Shown in pieces: positions 22,480-64,000 of a stretch of 64,000 nt of DNA (positions are counted from its first letter, which is position 1; every line of letters begins with the position of its first letter). The DNA comes from Nephrocerus scutellatus (lineage: Eukaryota; Arthropoda; Insecta; Diptera; Pipunculidae): the NCBI GenBank assembly GCA_947095585.1, contig OX352762.1, forward strand, positions 24,342,669 to 24,406,668. The letters are read 5' to 3'. The translations under genes were made by a program, and so were the position numbers. The notes beneath the pieces are model-generated. The model was not told the DNA's origin and searched no databases. It saw only the letters and a program-made list of their open reading frames with translations.

Positions 22480-23060
22480 CATCACGTCACTCGAATAACA
22501 ATATTCTACAGCTACTGCAATAGCAAACAAGTAAATGTAAAAAAAATTCCTTTTTCGTGCATAAACTTTTATGTATAGATCGACACACGTCATACGCCAC
22601 ACAATCCTTTTTGTACATTCTATAATTTGTGTGCAAAAATATGCATGCTCAACACAAATGGTTGAGAGAAGCCAGGCCTTGGACCGCATGGTCTGTCGCG
22701 CCGGTATATTATAATTTGCTATTAACTGCCAAGATATCTGTTTTTGAACTCGGACCTGTTTCAAAGTATTTTGTGTTTTCACGCATTACACGCGCCTCAC
22801 GCAACTAGCGTCACATACGGGGTATCAAAATTGGCCCCTTACAAAATTTCAGTCCTCTAGGTCGTGCGAAATGTGGTTAAATGGAACCTAAAAATAGCGA
22901 GAAAATGACACAATTCCAGCCATCAAACGCGCCAAATGCGAAATGCGACACACGTCACACGCGGAATATAAAGAATCCTTTTTGGGACTTAGACACTCAC
23001 ACAATTTCAGCTCCCTAGGTCTTTTAAAAGATGGTTAAAAAGGTTTTGGTTCAATGAGGC
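22480..23060 (+). repeat. Dispersed repeat with CACACGCGGAAT units, copy 1
   Basis: Opens with AACAAGTAAATGTAAAAAA and contains repeated CACAATTTCAG and CTAGGTC blocks, each followed by GGTTAA. It matches 44255-44575 in the same orientation. A SINE piece is embedded at 22624-22690. No coding potential. Confidence 0.45.
22624..22690 (+). mobile_element. Short 3' piece of the tRNA-derived SINE
   Basis: Contains TTTGTGTGCAAAAATATGCA, CATGCTCAACACAAATGG and AGGCCTTGGACCGCA, matching the 3' part of the element at 2720-2972. The tRNA-like head is absent. Confidence 0.55.
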
Positions 23061-23529
23061 AATGAAAATCGCCAATAAATTTCTTCAGTTAACACGTCAG
23101 CAACAAATTCGGTTGATGTCTTTAATCTAACTTTCTTTTCAATAAAATGCCTCTACTCGTAGGTTTATTCATGTGAAATAAAAATAAAAAAATTACGGAT
23201 GTCCCAATAGGACATTTTAGACTGAAGGGGCACCTGAATAAATTATAATTAGAGGAGGATGGCAGCTGCAGGCTTTGTTGTGAAGCGAAGGAGACCCCAC
23301 GGCATCTTCTAAACGAATGGGGAGCAACGATCCGACAGAGGAGAGACCACATGGAAACTCACGCAATCTCGCAGTCTGCACCACATTCCGTGAACCCACT
23401 CCATGTCATTAAGTTCCTAAGAGCCATTGGTTTGTAGGGGATGCTATAGGGACAAGCATGCACTGTCTCCATAGCACATATCAGGGGGAAGCGCAATAGA
23501 TCCATATGGGTTGCAGTGCTATTAGAAAC

Positions 23530-23790
23530 TCACCATCAAAGTTATCATTCCGCTTACAACTTCAAGATATGCCGTACCAATTAGCCTCACATCATTTATA
23601 CTTAAAGCCATGGAGAAAATATTAGGTCACTACATAAGATCCAACATCCTCAAACTAAACCCTCTTAACCCTTAGCCAACATGCGTACCAGACTGGAAAA
23701 TCTACAGAAACAACTGACACACTTCGAAGCAAAGAAATGTTACTACGCGCCTTCAATGTAAACGAAATTCAATTAACAGACAATTAGGAT
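23530..23790 (+). mobile_element. Small LINE reverse transcriptase fragment
   Basis: The forward frame includes ISLTSFILKAMEKILGHYIR-type sequence, recognisable as the region before motif A in R1/I-type LINE reverse transcriptases. It then decays with stops near AKKCYYAPSM. Assignment rests on one motif, so it is tentative. Confidence 0.4.
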
Positions 23791-23799
23791 TTTTTCAAG

Positions 23800-25738
23800 T
23801 CAAACTTTCTTGGACCCGTTAAGAGTAAAGTTTCAAGGACGCAAAAAAAAAAAAAAAACAAAACGAATTCCTAATAAAGCCATACAAAAACCGACAAGCA
23901 CAAGCGCGTACATCCCAGCGCTTTTTCATTATCTTCGTTTCCTTTGGAAAATTTTAAATTTGCTTACAAAATAAAACAGAAACAGTACATACTTTTATAG
24001 TATACGCAAGAGTATAAAAGAAATCGTCAAAAAATACTAAAATTGGAAAACATATAAATAAATTTTTTTTATTTGCATTACCGCCTGTTTATATTATTTA
24101 CTAAGGGCATTTATTGTTGTTTGTGATTTTATTCCTGGTTGTTTTTTGTTGTTTATATTTTATTTTTATCTCGGTTTCTATTCCATTGAACAGTATATTT
24201 CAGTGTATGTATTGTTATCAATCAGAGAAAACTTTTTAATTTTTGTTAATGTTTTTAATATGTGTATATACTCAACTCAAATATGTATACGTATATATTA
24301 TATTTCGCCTTTTCTAGATTCGGTTGTCTATTGTATTCTTTCCTGTGTCAAAATTATACGCACTTCACCAACAAAAAACAAACCAATAGATGGCCGACCC
24401 TGTACGTAGAATTTTCAATTCGGTGTAATTTTTTATCTTTTTTTGTTTTGTATAGAACTGCATTCTTATGTTTAACATAGGTTACTTTTGTCAATTAGTT
24501 GCTAGAGCGTTTAAATACATTACTTGGAATGTTTTCAAAACAACAATAATTGAGAGATCAATAAAAACAAGAAATGTACATTTATTTAAAAGGCAAAATA
24601 AAAATATAAAGTTTATTTATATATGTTTGCAAATACTGAGTAAGGCGGCGCACCCTTGTTTCCGTTTCTCGTAGCGATGATACCTAGTTATCTTCTAAAT
24701 TACCCTAACGATTTTATATTTGAAATATTTTTACCTTTACTACACTATTCTGTATTTACTACACGTATTCCTTCCATGGTTTTTCAATGAAAAATAATAT
24801 TGTTTATGATTTTTTTAATACTATCATTCATATATTATATAGATATATATATATATATATAGTTTCCATTTACAAACAATACATAAACTAATTTGAAAAT
24901 AAAAAATAAATTTCACACAAGGATGGTGTTCACCTTTGTTTACATTGCTGTAATGTAGCAGATATTTGTAATAATTTTATATTTTTAATAGGCATGGATG
25001 CACTTATCTGTTTTTTTATTTACTTGTAATTATTAATGTATAGATAAACGCTGGAATCCATATTAGTGCTTTATGGTTGTGAGTTCTCTCTTTAGTTCTT
25101 CTTGTTTTATTTTTAAAAAGAATTATTCTTAAGAATCTTATTTTGATTTCAAAGATAAATGTAAAATTAAACTACATAATTGTGTACACATCAAAATAAT
25201 GAAGAACGAGATGAATAATAATAATACATACTAATAAATAACTACATATTTCTAATTTAACGTTCTATATACAATAAAATTAACAACAATTTGAACTTAG
25301 TGTAGTTTTAAATGTTAAGGAAAAAATGAGTGAAGGGTCGGGTCGAGGTTATATAAAAGAAGAAAAGAAAAAATTCAATTATTAAAGCTTAGTGAGATGA
25401 TGCAAATTTTATGATTAAAATACAATAATTAGTCTAACAATATAAACAGAATACTTTTATGTTTTCTTCGACGATGTGTGTGTGTGTTAATATGTATAAT
25501 AATAATATTTAATATTTGTCTGTTTGTTTTGGTTATAATTTTTAATTGTATTCCTTTATTGTTGTTCTTCGTCTACTTTTTTGAATGTAGACACAGATGG
25601 AATCCCCTTTATCGTGCTTACTTCTTAGAGTGAAAATCATTGACAAGTTTTCATCAAAACTTTCCCTCTTTACTTTCGCTTATACACACGCACACACGTA
25701 TTTTAATATACTAAAACGGATTCCATCGTAATTGTATC
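23800..25738. other. 3' flank of unc-104, AT-rich
   Basis: Very AT-rich, with an (AT)n run near 24842-24860. Part should be the unc-104 3' untranslated region. A minus-strand AATAAA at 25560-25555 lies about 180 nt after the stop codon, and further AT-rich hexamers would allow longer tails. No coding sequence recognised. Confidence 0.4.
25555..25560 (-). promoter_or_regulatory. Candidate proximal polyadenylation signal for unc-104
   Basis: Minus-strand AATAAA about 180 nt downstream of the unc-104 TGA. Other candidates further away cannot be excluded. Confidence 0.35.

Positions 25739-64000
<38,262 letters not shown>

Noticed and set aside
24146..24674. Plus-strand small frames in AT-rich DNA
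   Set aside because: Phe/Tyr/Ile-rich translations typical of AT-rich noncoding sequence, in the unc-104 3' flank.

Overview
The window is animal nuclear DNA, almost certainly from a higher fly (Diptera, cyclorrhaphan type). Four conserved spliced protein genes translate with very close resemblance to their Drosophila counterparts: glycogen branching enzyme (AGBE), serine palmitoyltransferase subunit 1 (Spt-I), the U3 snoRNP protein Imp3 and the kinesin-3 motor unc-104. A tRNA-Arg gene is also present. Large AT-rich introns and spacers full of degenerate retrotransposons suggest a genome bigger and more repeat-laden than Drosophila melanogaster, perhaps a tephritid or similar fly. That placement is inference.

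Layout: 1-1366 is repeat-rich upstream DNA with a tandem repeat and two adjacent MITE-like elements. AGBE (+) runs 1367-7772, with a 4-kb first intron packed with repeats. Spt-I (-) runs 10337-8198 and converges on AGBE with only 425 bp between stop codons. A repeat-rich spacer holds a fold-back element and a LINE remnant. Imp3 (-) is at 16271-15603. A 9.5-kb spacer with LINE fragments and the unc-104 3' flank follows. unc-104 (-) fills 25739 to the right edge and its 5' part lies outside the window. It has 22 constitutive exons here, all phase-consistent, plus one probable optional exon.

The unc-104 introns carry most of the mobile DNA: RTE-like, CR1/Jockey-like and I/R1-like LINE remnants, a deleted mariner-family (DD37D) element with intact ends, tRNA-derived SINE copies, Helitron-like and MITE-like repeats, and a tRNA-Arg gene on the opposite strand. 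No LINE looks intact; all show stops, frameshifts, truncation or internal deletion.

The four genes are ordinary housekeeping or neuronal genes with no evident shared pathway. The most interesting items are the optional unc-104 exon, which repeats the start of the exon after it; two fold-back structures, one with arms made of short tandem repeats; and the cross-window repeat families. I found no convincing new enzymatic or defence system. Exon limits come from reading frame, splice-site consensus and family knowledge, without transcript data.
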